Source: Sinomonas gamaensis (GTDB lineage Bacteria > Actinomycetota > Actinomycetes > Actinomycetales > Micrococcaceae). From it: a stretch of 64,000 nucleotides of DNA. Where the stretch lies: contig NZ_SSCL01000005.1 in NCBI RefSeq assembly GCF_005876955.1, positions 124,001-188,000 on the forward strand, read 5' to 3'. The position numbers and the translations under genes were made by a program. Positions within the stretch are counted from its first letter, which is position 1. Every line of letters starts with the position of its first letter. Below, piece after piece: positions 1 to 7,781 of this stretch. The notes beneath the pieces were generated by a model. The model made no database searches. It had not been told where the DNA came from and saw only the letters and a list, made by a program, of their open reading frames with translations.

Positions 1-124
1 GTCGGCAGCCGACGCCGCGACATCACGCCGTGTCGCCTCCGCGATGGATGGAGTCCCCGCCAACTTCACCCCTATGCTCGTCACGCTGGACGTGCTCTCT
101 GTCACGTCAGACCGGATCACCACC

Positions 125-2836
125 TTAGACCAGCCCGTCCAGTCCGCTCCGCGACGATACGCCAAGCTTCATGAAAACTTGGTAAAGATGGCCCTCGACC
201 GTGCGGACGGAGACGCCGATGGCGTCCGCGATGTCGCGGTTCGAAGCTCCCGAGGCGGCCATGACCGCGATCTGCCGCTCGCGTTCCGTGAGGACCGGCG
301 CGGGCACCTGCGGCAGGAGCGGGAGCATGGGGAGGACCCGCGTGAGCCGGTCCAGCCGGGTCTGCGCACGGCCGGCGGCCGCCGAGTCGCTGCGGTCCCG
401 CGCGAAGTCCAGGGCGAGCGCGGCGCAGCGCGCCTCCAGCGCGTCGAGCTCCATCCCGTAGGCCACCTCGGCGGCGTCGAGGAGCGCCTCGGCGTCCTTG
501 CGGCGAGAGCCGACGGCGACCGCGGCCATGAGGTGGGCGAGCGGGCCCTGCCTGCGGTGGGCGAGGCGTTCGATCCACAGGAATTCGCGCTCGGAGCCCG
601 GGATGCTCGCGCCGAACACCTCGATCCCGGCGGCGGTGACTCGTCCCGCGCTCTCCTCGTCGGCCGCCTTGGCCAGAAGGAACTCGCACGCGCTCGGATC
701 GCCGAGCCATCGGCGCGCCATGCCCTGGCAGAAGTCTGTGAGGAATTCGAAGAGCCAAGGAGCCGTCGTCGAGAGTGCGACGGATCGCTCGAGGAAACGT
801 TCTGCCTCGCCGCTGTCGCCGATCTGCGCATAGGCGAAGGCGGTTGCGGCGTATGCGGTGCGCAGGGCGTTGCGGGCCGGGAATTCCTCGAGCTGCGCGA
901 TCGCGTTCAGTAGGGGGCCCAAGGCGGAGCTGCCGCGGCCGGCCATGACGAGCGCGAGGGCGAGGAAGAGCTCTGCGAGCCCGCCGCGCAGGCTGAGCCG
1001 CCGCCCGCCGCGATCGATGTACCGCTCGAACAGGTCAACGCAGCGCTTCCAGTCGCCGTTGGAAATCCACACGGCGAACGCTGCGGCGACGTAGGCGTCG
1101 TCGTCCAGATGCTGCGGCGAGTTGAGTCCGAAGGAGGCCATGAGCGCGGCCGCGTCCGCCTCCCGGCCGCACGCAGCCCAGCCCTGGGCGAGCAGGAGGG
1201 AGCTCTCCCGGCGGAAGTCCTCGCTGCACCCTGTTCGGCGGGAGGCGGCCTCGAGCGCGTCGAGAACGGCCTTGTAGTCGCCGCGGAACGCGCGCATCCG
1301 GAATTCGGCGAGGTCGAGGATCTCCTCCGCGTCCCGCACTTCCGACGGATCCGCCTCGGTCATGAGGGCCAGGGCGTCCCAAGCCTTGTGGAGCGGCGCC
1401 TGCGCCTCACCGCGCTCGGGGAGCCACGTGAGCAGTTCGGACTTCGCCGCCGCATGGCGTGCGAGGGGCACCGGCGAGAGCGCGGCGAGGGCCTGTTCGG
1501 GCAGGGCGTCAAGGGCGACGAGCGCTTCCTCCCTGCGTTCGAGGAGCGAGAGGGCCGAGGCCCGGTGGAAAGCGGCCTCGACGGTGACCTCGGGCGCGAG
1601 CCGGCCTGCGCTCTCGAGGATGTCGAGCGCCCGCTGGGGTTCGAAGAGCGCGATGGCGGCCCGGGCGGCGTGCACCACGAGCTCCGGCCCCACGGTGCTG
1701 CCGACATCCAGGGACCACTCGACGTAGGAGACGAGGTCTTCCCGGTCGAGCCCGGACTCCTCCGGGGCACCCCCTAGCGAGGTGAGCGACGCGAGCTCGC
1801 GATGCCGGTCCGGCCCAAGCCGCTCGCGCACGAGCTCCGCCATGCGCGGCTCGCGGAGGTACGCGCACCGGTGTTCGCTCGTGTCGACGGCGATGAGGGC
1901 ACGGTCCTCCATGTCGACCAGGACCTCAGAACCAAAAAGCCCGGCGAGCCCCGCGATGGGGACGCGCCGGGCGACCGCGAGGTGCTCGATCACCTCGCGC
2001 ACATCCTGCGGCTCACGGGCCCACCTCGCCCGGATGATCTCGTCGGTGCCGCTCCCCTGCTCCGGCTCCACGGCGCCGTCGAGCGTCCACACGCCGCCCC
2101 GCTTGTGGAGGTTCCCGGTGGCCCGCTCGCGGCGGACGATCCCTTGGACGGCGGCAGGGTTGCCACCGCAGGCGTGGTGCAGCTCGCCCACCGCGGAGGA
2201 CGCCACGCGCCCGTCGACGAGAGCCGTGACGAGCCGTCGGGTCTCGGGGACGCCGATGCCTCGGAGCGGGATCTCGGCCAGCCGTCCGCGACGCACGAGG
2301 CGCAGGAAGTCCGCCGGCAGGTCGGTGGCGCGCTGGGCCACGGCGAGGAGGCGCGCCGTGCCGCTCAGGAGGAGGTGGAGCAGGACGCCGACGCTCGCCT
2401 CGTCGACAGCCCCCGTGAACTCGACGACCAGGACCACGGGCCGCCCCGCTGCATCCTCGCGCAGCATGCGCTCCACCGCGAGCAGGAGTCCGGTGGGCGA
2501 CGACGAGGTCCCCTTGGGAAGCCGGGCCAGCAGCGCTCCGATACACGCGTAGTCGGAGGAATGACCCGTGGTCGAGGTCCGCAGCCTCAGGGGGTAGGCA
2601 TCCGAGCCGAGCGCCGAGAGCACGGCGCTTGCGAGAAAAGACTTGCCGACCCCGGGAGGGCCGGTGACCACCGTACCGAGGGAATCGGGGTCGCGCAGGG
2701 CATGGGTTGCCGCCTCCAACTCGTCCTGGCGCACGAGCATCGCCCATCGCAGGCGGTCCGCCTGCCGCTCGGCGGTCTCCGCCGGCGGCTTCACGGCCCG
2801 CCTCGGCTGAGCCGAGACGATCGAATCCCTGAGCAT
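125..2836 (-). CDS. Giant LuxR-family (LAL-like) transcriptional regulator, copy 1
   Basis: A 903-residue protein with an N-terminal P-loop module (GPPGVGKS, about residues 59-66), a long helical TPR-like middle and a LuxR/GerE helix-turn-helix at about residues 849-903 (SVRTVEGHLYQVFMKLG). The Walker B position reads VVLVVEFTG, lacking the usual acidic pair, so hydrolysis is doubtful. The frame stays open upstream, but the ATG at 2836 follows GGGGAGG at good spacing. It is clearly homologous to the regulator at 7778-10495 and more distantly to that at 5130-7781. LAL/MalT-like proteins usually act as ligand-responsive activators; ligand and targets cannot be read here. The sufSU pair lies upstream on the same strand. 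Family call is sure, function unknown. Confidence 0.9.
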   Translation of the reverse strand: MLRDSIVSAQPRRAVKPPAETAERQADRLRWAMLVRQDELEAATHALRDPDSLGTVVTGPPGVGKSFLASAVLSALGSDAYPLRLRTSTTGHSSDYACIGALLARLPKGTSSSPTGLLLAVERMLREDAAGRPVVLVVEFTGAVDEASVGVLLHLLLSGTARLLAVAQRATDLPADFLRLVRRGRLAEIPLRGIGVPETRRLVTALVDGRVASSAVGELHHACGGNPAAVQGIVRRERATGNLHKRGGVWTLDGAVEPEQGSGTDEIIRARWAREPQDVREVIEHLAVARRVPIAGLAGLFGSEVLVDMEDRALIAVDTSEHRCAYLREPRMAELVRERLGPDRHRELASLTSLGGAPEESGLDREDLVSYVEWSLDVGSTVGPELVVHAARAAIALFEPQRALDILESAGRLAPEVTVEAAFHRASALSLLERREEALVALDALPEQALAALSPVPLARHAAAKSELLTWLPERGEAQAPLHKAWDALALMTEADPSEVRDAEEILDLAEFRMRAFRGDYKAVLDALEAASRRTGCSEDFRRESSLLLAQGWAACGREADAAALMASFGLNSPQHLDDDAYVAAAFAVWISNGDWKRCVDLFERYIDRGGRRLSLRGGLAELFLALALVMAGRGSSALGPLLNAIAQLEEFPARNALRTAYAATAFAYAQIGDSGEAERFLERSVALSTTAPWLFEFLTDFCQGMARRWLGDPSACEFLLAKAADEESAGRVTAAGIEVFGASIPGSEREFLWIERLAHRRQGPLAHLMAAVAVGSRRKDAEALLDAAEVAYGMELDALEARCAALALDFARDRSDSAAAGRAQTRLDRLTRVLPMLPLLPQVPAPVLTERERQIAVMAASGASNRDIADAIGVSVRTVEGHLYQVFMKLGVSSRSGLDGLV

Positions 2837-2893
2837 GTCATGCCTCCCCCCTTGAGGGCGGCAGGGACACGCGCCACCCCCCAAGTCAGGCAT

Positions 2894-2921
2894 AGCGTAC
2901 GCCCAAGTCACAGTTTCGCAA
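2894..2921 (-). promoter_or_regulatory. Candidate sigma-A-like promoter of LuxR copy 1
   Basis: On the minus strand a TTGCGA box (2921-2916) is followed after 16 bases by TACGCT (2899-2894), about 57 bases before the ATG at 2836. The boxes are visible; activity is inference. Confidence 0.35.
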
Positions 2922-2991
2922 CAGAGAATATCTGCCCCTGTGGCCACGGCTCAGACGTGGCAGCGCCGCCAGGCGGCCGCCCCTGGAGGGC

Positions 2992-3447
2992 TCAGATACC
3001 GGCCTGCCGGGCCGCGTCCTCGGCCGCAACCCACGCGATCATGGCGCACTTCACGCGGGCCGCGTAGCGGGAGACTCCCTCGAACGCGGCGGCATCGCCG
3101 AGCACCTCGGGATCGGCCTGGACCTGGCCGCGGGACCGGATCATCTCCCGGAACGCGTCCACGAGACCGTGGAACTCCGCAGGGGTCGCCCCCTCTGCCA
3201 GATCGTGCAGGACGGACGCCGACGCCATCGAGATCGAGCAGCCCTGACCCTCCCAGCGCAGGCTCTGGACGGCGCCATCGGCCACCGCCACGCGGACGGT
3301 GACCTCGTCCCCGCACACGGGGTTGAGCTGGTGGGACTCTCCGTAGCCCACGGCCTCCGCCTCGGCGAGCCATTCCGCGAAGCCACTGCCATGGCGCTCC
3401 TTGGAGTGGTCCAGGATGACCTGCTGGTACAGGGAATCAAGGCTCAT
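2992..3447 (-). CDS. sufU: SUF-type Fe-S cluster assembly scaffold SufU
   Basis: 151 residues. SufU works with the cysteine desulfurase SufS as zinc-dependent sulfur acceptor in SUF iron-sulfur assembly in Gram-positive bacteria. The three conserved cysteines and the aspartate are present: Cys45-Gly-Asp47 in NPVCGDEV, Cys70 in GQGCSIS and Cys134 in RVKCAMIAW. Length matches the family. Its ATG overlaps the sufS stop (ATGA), so the two are translationally coupled. No sufBCD genes occur in the window, so this pair is detached from the rest of the SUF operon here. Confidence 0.95.
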   Translation of the reverse strand: MSLDSLYQQVILDHSKERHGSGFAEWLAEAEAVGYGESHQLNPVCGDEVTVRVAVADGAVQSLRWEGQGCSISMASASVLHDLAEGATPAEFHGLVDAFREMIRSRGQVQADPEVLGDAAAFEGVSRYAARVKCAMIAWVAAEDAARQAGI

Positions 3448-4823
3448 GATCCTGCTTTCGAGGTCAGGCCGAAGTAGCCGCGCACGTCGGCGAGAGCCGC
3501 CACGAACGCGTCGATGTCGGCCTCAGTGGTGTACAGGTACGCGCTCGCGCGGGTGGAGGCCGTGAGGCCGAGGCGCCGGTGGAGCGGCTGGGCGCAGTGG
3601 TGACCCACGCGGACGGCGATGCCGAGGCTGTCGAGGTACTGGCCCACGTCGTGCGCATGGACTCCCGCGACGTCGAACGCCGCGATGCCGAAGCGGGGGT
3701 GTCCATACCACTCCTCGTCGGGGGCCGGGCCCAGGAGGCGGACGCCGTCGATGGCGGCGATGCCTTCCGCGAGGCGGGCGCCGAGCCGCGCCTCGCGCTC
3801 CGCGATGCGCTCCATCCCGGTCTCGCGGAGGTAGTCCACCGCCGCCGCGAACGCGACGGCCTGCGAGATCCGCTGCGTCCCCGCTTCGAAGCGCTGTGGG
3901 GCGGGCAGGTATTCGGCGCGCTCCATGGTCACGGTGGTGATCATGGATCCGCCCACGAGGAACGGGGGCAGCGCGTCGAGCAGCTCCCGGCGGCCATACA
4001 GGGCGCCGATCCCGGTCGGCGCGAGCATCTTGTGGCCCGAGAAGGCAGCGAAGTCCACCCCAAGCGCCTTCACGTCCAAGGGCATGTGGGGCGCGGACTG
4101 GCACGCGTCGAGGACCACGAAGGCGTCCACCCGGTGGGCCAGGTCCACAAGCTCCTCGACAGGGCTCACGCTGCCGAGGACGTTCGAGGCGTGCGAGAAG
4201 GCGAGGAGCCGCGTGCGCGCCCCGATGATCTGGCGGGCCGCGTCGAGATCCAGGCGGCCGTCGTCGTCGATCGGGATGTAGCGCAGCACCGCGCCGGTCC
4301 GGAAGGCGAGCTCCTGCCAGGGGATCAGGTTGGCGTGATGCTCGAGCTCGGTCACCACGATCTCGTCGCCGGGCCCGAGGGCGAAACGCCGCAGCTCTGC
4401 CCCGCCCCGGCCGCGCTCGGCCCACACGGTCGCGTTCGAGAACGCGTAGGCCACGAGGTTGAGGGCCTCGGTGGCGTTGGAGGTCCAGACAAGCTCGTCC
4501 GCGTCGGCGCCGACGAACGCCGCGACGGTGGCGCGGGCGTCCTCGTAGGCGTCCGTCGCGCGGACGGCGAGCTCATGCGCACCCCGGTGGACGGCAGCAT
4601 TCCTTGTCTCGTAGAAGTCCTGTTCGGCCTCGAGCACGCTGCGTGGCTTCTGGGACGTCGCGCCGGAATCCAGATAGACGAGTGGGTGGCCGTTGACCTC
4701 CTGTTCCAGCGCCGGAAAGTCGCGGCGGATCCGCTCCGCCTCGGCGTCGTCGAGGGCAGCAGGTGCGCCCGCGGTGGCGGCTTGCGCGGGCCTGAGCGGG
4801 GCCGGGATGCTGACGAGGGCCAC
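3444..4823 (-). CDS. sufS: Cysteine desulfurase SufS
   Basis: A PLP-dependent class V aminotransferase-fold enzyme that removes sulfur from L-cysteine as a persulfide for SufU. The Schiff-base lysine lies in FSGHKMLAPTG (about Lys265) and the catalytic cysteine in RVGHHCAQP (about Cys410). The frame is open for 88 more codons upstream, but AAGGAG sits 8 bases before the GTG at 4823, giving 459 residues. That still leaves an extra 30-40 residue Ala/Pro-rich N-terminus before the usual start of the fold (RRDFPAL). The gene overlaps sufU by four bases. A 305-base spacer with a large hairpin separates it from the next LuxR gene. Confidence 0.95.
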   Translation of the reverse strand: MALVSIPAPLRPAQAATAGAPAALDDAEAERIRRDFPALEQEVNGHPLVYLDSGATSQKPRSVLEAEQDFYETRNAAVHRGAHELAVRATDAYEDARATVAAFVGADADELVWTSNATEALNLVAYAFSNATVWAERGRGGAELRRFALGPGDEIVVTELEHHANLIPWQELAFRTGAVLRYIPIDDDGRLDLDAARQIIGARTRLLAFSHASNVLGSVSPVEELVDLAHRVDAFVVLDACQSAPHMPLDVKALGVDFAAFSGHKMLAPTGIGALYGRRELLDALPPFLVGGSMITTVTMERAEYLPAPQRFEAGTQRISQAVAFAAAVDYLRETGMERIAEREARLGARLAEGIAAIDGVRLLGPAPDEEWYGHPRFGIAAFDVAGVHAHDVGQYLDSLGIAVRVGHHCAQPLHRRLGLTASTRASAYLYTTEADIDAFVAALADVRGYFGLTSKAGS

Positions 4824-4945
4824 GGTGGCGGCTCCTTCACGGGGGGCTGGAATTAGAGTACGGCTTTGTGCCGCAATCCATTCTCCCACGCCTCGCCGCT
4901 GACCCCGCCACCGAGCTCCGGGCCCGTGATTGCGGGGCCCGGACA

Positions 4946-5020
4946 CCAAGAGAGCCGGCGACGGCTGGGGGAGGAACCTTGGTCTCGGGGAGGTTCCGTC
5001 GTCGCCGGCTCCGTCCTTGG
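4946..5020. repeat. Long interrupted inverted repeat (cruciform/terminator-like) in the 4824-5129 spacer
   Basis: Nested arms: CCAAG (4946-4950) with CTTGG (5016-5020), a perfect 11-base arm GAGCCGGCGAC (4952-4962) with GTCGCCGGCTC (5001-5011), and GGAACC (4973-4978) with GGTTCC (4992-4997). It lies between the stop of LuxR copy 2 and the start of sufS, both read leftward. It could end the luxR transcript or fold in the sufS leader. No U-rich tail follows. I see no gene in 4824-5129. Confidence 0.6.
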
Positions 5021-5129
5021 GGGTGTAACCGGCAGCCGGTGCATCCGGCTGTGGAACAACTCTCGCACGATCCGCCCCCGGCTGCATGAGTGGCGACTAC
5101 GCGATTGCGGGGAGGTTTCCGACTCAGCA

Positions 5130-7781
5130 CTACTTGGTCTGCGGAACCGTGTACTCATTCTCCGGAGCGAGGCCGACGGCGGAGGAAAGCTGCTCTCTGC
5201 TGCTCACCCCGAGCTTCGAGTAGGCGCGGTACAGGTGCCCCTCGACTGTGCGGACGGAGACCGTGAGGCGGTCGGCGATCTCGCGGTCGCTCAGCCCGCT
5301 GATCGCGAGCGCGACGATCTGCCGCTCGCGGCGCGTGAGCTCCCCGGCGGAGTCGGAGGGCTGTGGCGCCGTCTCGCGTTCGCCCAGCTCCGCATCGCAT
5401 GCGCGCTGGCCCTCCCAGACCAGGCGGGCGTCGGATCTCGACGGCGAGTTCTCGAGCTGTGCGAGGGCCTCGGAGTAGCATTCGCGGGCCAGGCGGGGGA
5501 AGCCCGCGCTGCGCAGCGCGTCGCCTGCCGCACGGAGCGAATCAGGGCTGCCCTCGTCGAACGCGGCACCCAGAAGCACTCCGGCCTCGGCCCATTGGCC
5601 TTCCATTGGCCAAGCGACCGCCAGAAGCTCATCGAGCCGGTCCCGCTGGCCCGCCTCGAACCACAGGAACAGCGCTTGGAGGCTCACGTCGCGGCGGGGC
5701 CCTTGGGCGGCCTCGTCGATCGCCGCCTCGAAGGCGGCGAGGGCCGGGGCATCGGGGCCGACCGCGCAGGCGGCCGCGGCCTCGTACAGCGCGGCGAGCG
5801 GACGGACCATGGACGCCGAGACCCGGCCGCCCGACCTGGTGTCCTCGAGGAAGTCCGCCGCCTGGCCCCAGTCCCCCAGCCGGGCAGCCGCGTAGGCCGC
5901 GCCCGCGGCGCAGAGGCGGAACACGTGCTGGGAGTCGCAGACACGGAGCTCCTCGAGCGTTGGCTCGAGTGCTTCGAGGGCCTGGTGGAAGCGGCCCTGC
6001 CTCAGCAGCGCGATGCCGCGCGCGCATGCGAGCGTGGCTCCGAGCTGGAAGGAGTCCTCGTGCAGCGGGGGCGCAGCGAAGCGCACCGGGATCGACTCGA
6101 CGGCATCCCACTGGCCGGCGGTGACGGCGGCGTAGACGAAGCGCACGGCCGCAAATTCCGAAAGGGCCCCCATCGTCTCGTCCGAGACGAGGAGTTCGAG
6201 CGCCTGCGAGGCTGCCGCCATGCTCTCGACGAGGAGCCCGCGGCACGCGAGAACCTCCGCCTCGAGCGCCGCCGCGACGCCCCGCTCGGCGGCCGACCGC
6301 TCGGTCGCCTCGCTGGCCCGCCATGCGGAGCGCCACGCCGCGAGCCCCACTTCGAGGCCCGCGTAGTCCCCCCGCACGGATGCGAAGATGAGCCGCAGCA
6401 GGTCCCAAGGGCCCTTCTCCTCGTGCTCTCCCAAGCTCTTGAGGTCGCGCGCGATCTCGTCGTGCGCATGCCCGAGGGCGTCCCTGCTGTAGAGCCAGAG
6501 GAGGCCGGAGGCGAGGAGGCCCTCGGCGTCGAGTTCTGGGGACGGCTCGAGGAGCTCGACCGCCTCCGAGTAGTGGTTGGACGAGTAGGCCACGAGGCCC
6601 CGGACGAGCCGGGCCTGAGCCAGAAGCTCCGGCGACGTCACCGCGTCCGCCGCACGCAGGGCGAGAGCATGCTCGCCGAGCCTGGCCGCCACCCTCGCCG
6701 CCTTCAGGTAGATCGCCTCGTCGAGGACGAGCCCGCAGCCGAGGGCCCAGGACACCGCGCACAGGAGGCCGTCCGCCGTCGACACCTGCCGCGCCCGGTG
6801 GTCCGCCGCGAGCTGCTGGAGGCGCAGCGATCGGATGAGCGGGATGAGCTGGAAGATCGCCTCGCCGTACACCACGTGCCGCAGCCGCAGGGCTCCGTCC
6901 GCGCCGTCGGGCGGGAGGACGAGCCGTTTGGCGACGAGGCTCCGCACCACGTCCCCGCCGAAGTTGGCCTCCACAAGGTTCAGCGGGGCCGGCTGCGCGA
7001 CGGCCACGAGCATGAGCGCCTCGCGTTCCTCCGCCGAGAGCCGCTGGAGCTGGTCGCGCACGAGGCCCACGAGCCCGTCGCTGCGGCGTTCCGGTTCTGC
7101 GGCCAGGAGCCAGGTCCCGCGCCGCTCGATGAGCGAGCCGGCCCGCCGGGCCTCGTCCATGAGGCAGCGCAGGAGCATGGGATTGCCCTGCGAGTCCCGC
7201 CAGAGGCGCCGTGCGGTCGAGGGCAGGACCCGGTCGCCGAGGGCGGCCTCGAGGAAGGTCTGGGCGTCGTCCGCCGAGAACGGCTCGAGATCGATCCGCT
7301 CGGCACCGCCGTCAATCCAGAGCTGCATCAGGGGCGGCGGGAGGAGCGCACCGTCCGGCGACGTCACGAGGGCCTGCGCCCACCCCGCGCCGACGAGCTC
7401 GGCGATGACTTCGGCGGTCAGCGCGTCCACCGTGTGCGCATCGTCGATGACGAGCACGAGCCGGCTCTCGCTGCGCGAGCGCAGTTCCTCGACGCGGCGC
7501 CAGAAAGCGCGGAGGACCGCGATGCGGGAGCCCGCCTGCTCCGTGGGCAGGCCGCCGAGGAACGGGGCGAGCACACCGTACGGGACGCGCTGCAGCGAAG
7601 GGCTGCCGTGGATCTCGAACGTCTCGGCGAAGTCCTCGATCTCGGCTCGGACCGCCGCGAGGAGCGCGGACTTGCCCACCCCGGTCTCGCCGAGGATGAG
7701 CACGGCCGGAACCCGGTCGCGCAGCATCGCCGCGCATTGGGCCGTTTCCCGCTCGCGGCCGACGAACGCCGGGCCGCTCAC
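5130..7781 (-). CDS. Giant LuxR-family (LAL-like) regulator, copy 2, with intact P-loop
   Basis: 883 residues. An AAA/STAND-type N-terminus shows intact Walker A (GETGVGKS, residues 31-38) and a good Walker B with two aspartates (LVLVIDDAH, about 109-115). A helical repeat-like middle follows, and the LuxR helix-turn-helix is at about 815-870 (SVRTVEGHLYRAYSKLG), with a short extra tail ending PQTK. Its GTG start overlaps the stop of copy 3 as GTGA, so the two are translationally coupled. It is more divergent than copies 1 and 3 are from each other, and it alone keeps a canonical nucleotide site. Ligand and regulon unknown. Confidence 0.92.
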   Translation of the reverse strand: MSGPAFVGRERETAQCAAMLRDRVPAVLILGETGVGKSALLAAVRAEIEDFAETFEIHGSPSLQRVPYGVLAPFLGGLPTEQAGSRIAVLRAFWRRVEELRSRSESRLVLVIDDAHTVDALTAEVIAELVGAGWAQALVTSPDGALLPPPLMQLWIDGGAERIDLEPFSADDAQTFLEAALGDRVLPSTARRLWRDSQGNPMLLRCLMDEARRAGSLIERRGTWLLAAEPERRSDGLVGLVRDQLQRLSAEEREALMLVAVAQPAPLNLVEANFGGDVVRSLVAKRLVLPPDGADGALRLRHVVYGEAIFQLIPLIRSLRLQQLAADHRARQVSTADGLLCAVSWALGCGLVLDEAIYLKAARVAARLGEHALALRAADAVTSPELLAQARLVRGLVAYSSNHYSEAVELLEPSPELDAEGLLASGLLWLYSRDALGHAHDEIARDLKSLGEHEEKGPWDLLRLIFASVRGDYAGLEVGLAAWRSAWRASEATERSAAERGVAAALEAEVLACRGLLVESMAAASQALELLVSDETMGALSEFAAVRFVYAAVTAGQWDAVESIPVRFAAPPLHEDSFQLGATLACARGIALLRQGRFHQALEALEPTLEELRVCDSQHVFRLCAAGAAYAAARLGDWGQAADFLEDTRSGGRVSASMVRPLAALYEAAAACAVGPDAPALAAFEAAIDEAAQGPRRDVSLQALFLWFEAGQRDRLDELLAVAWPMEGQWAEAGVLLGAAFDEGSPDSLRAAGDALRSAGFPRLARECYSEALAQLENSPSRSDARLVWEGQRACDAELGERETAPQPSDSAGELTRRERQIVALAISGLSDREIADRLTVSVRTVEGHLYRAYSKLGVSSREQLSSAVGLAPENEYTVPQTK

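Noticed and set aside
1-124. A gene at the left edge of the window
   Set aside because: Neither strand shows a convincing frame, ribosome-binding site or motif. It is probably the region downstream of LuxR copy 1.
1802-3067. A 421-codon plus-strand frame spanning LuxR copy 1 and sufU
   Set aside because: It covers two real genes on the other strand and shows no family motifs.
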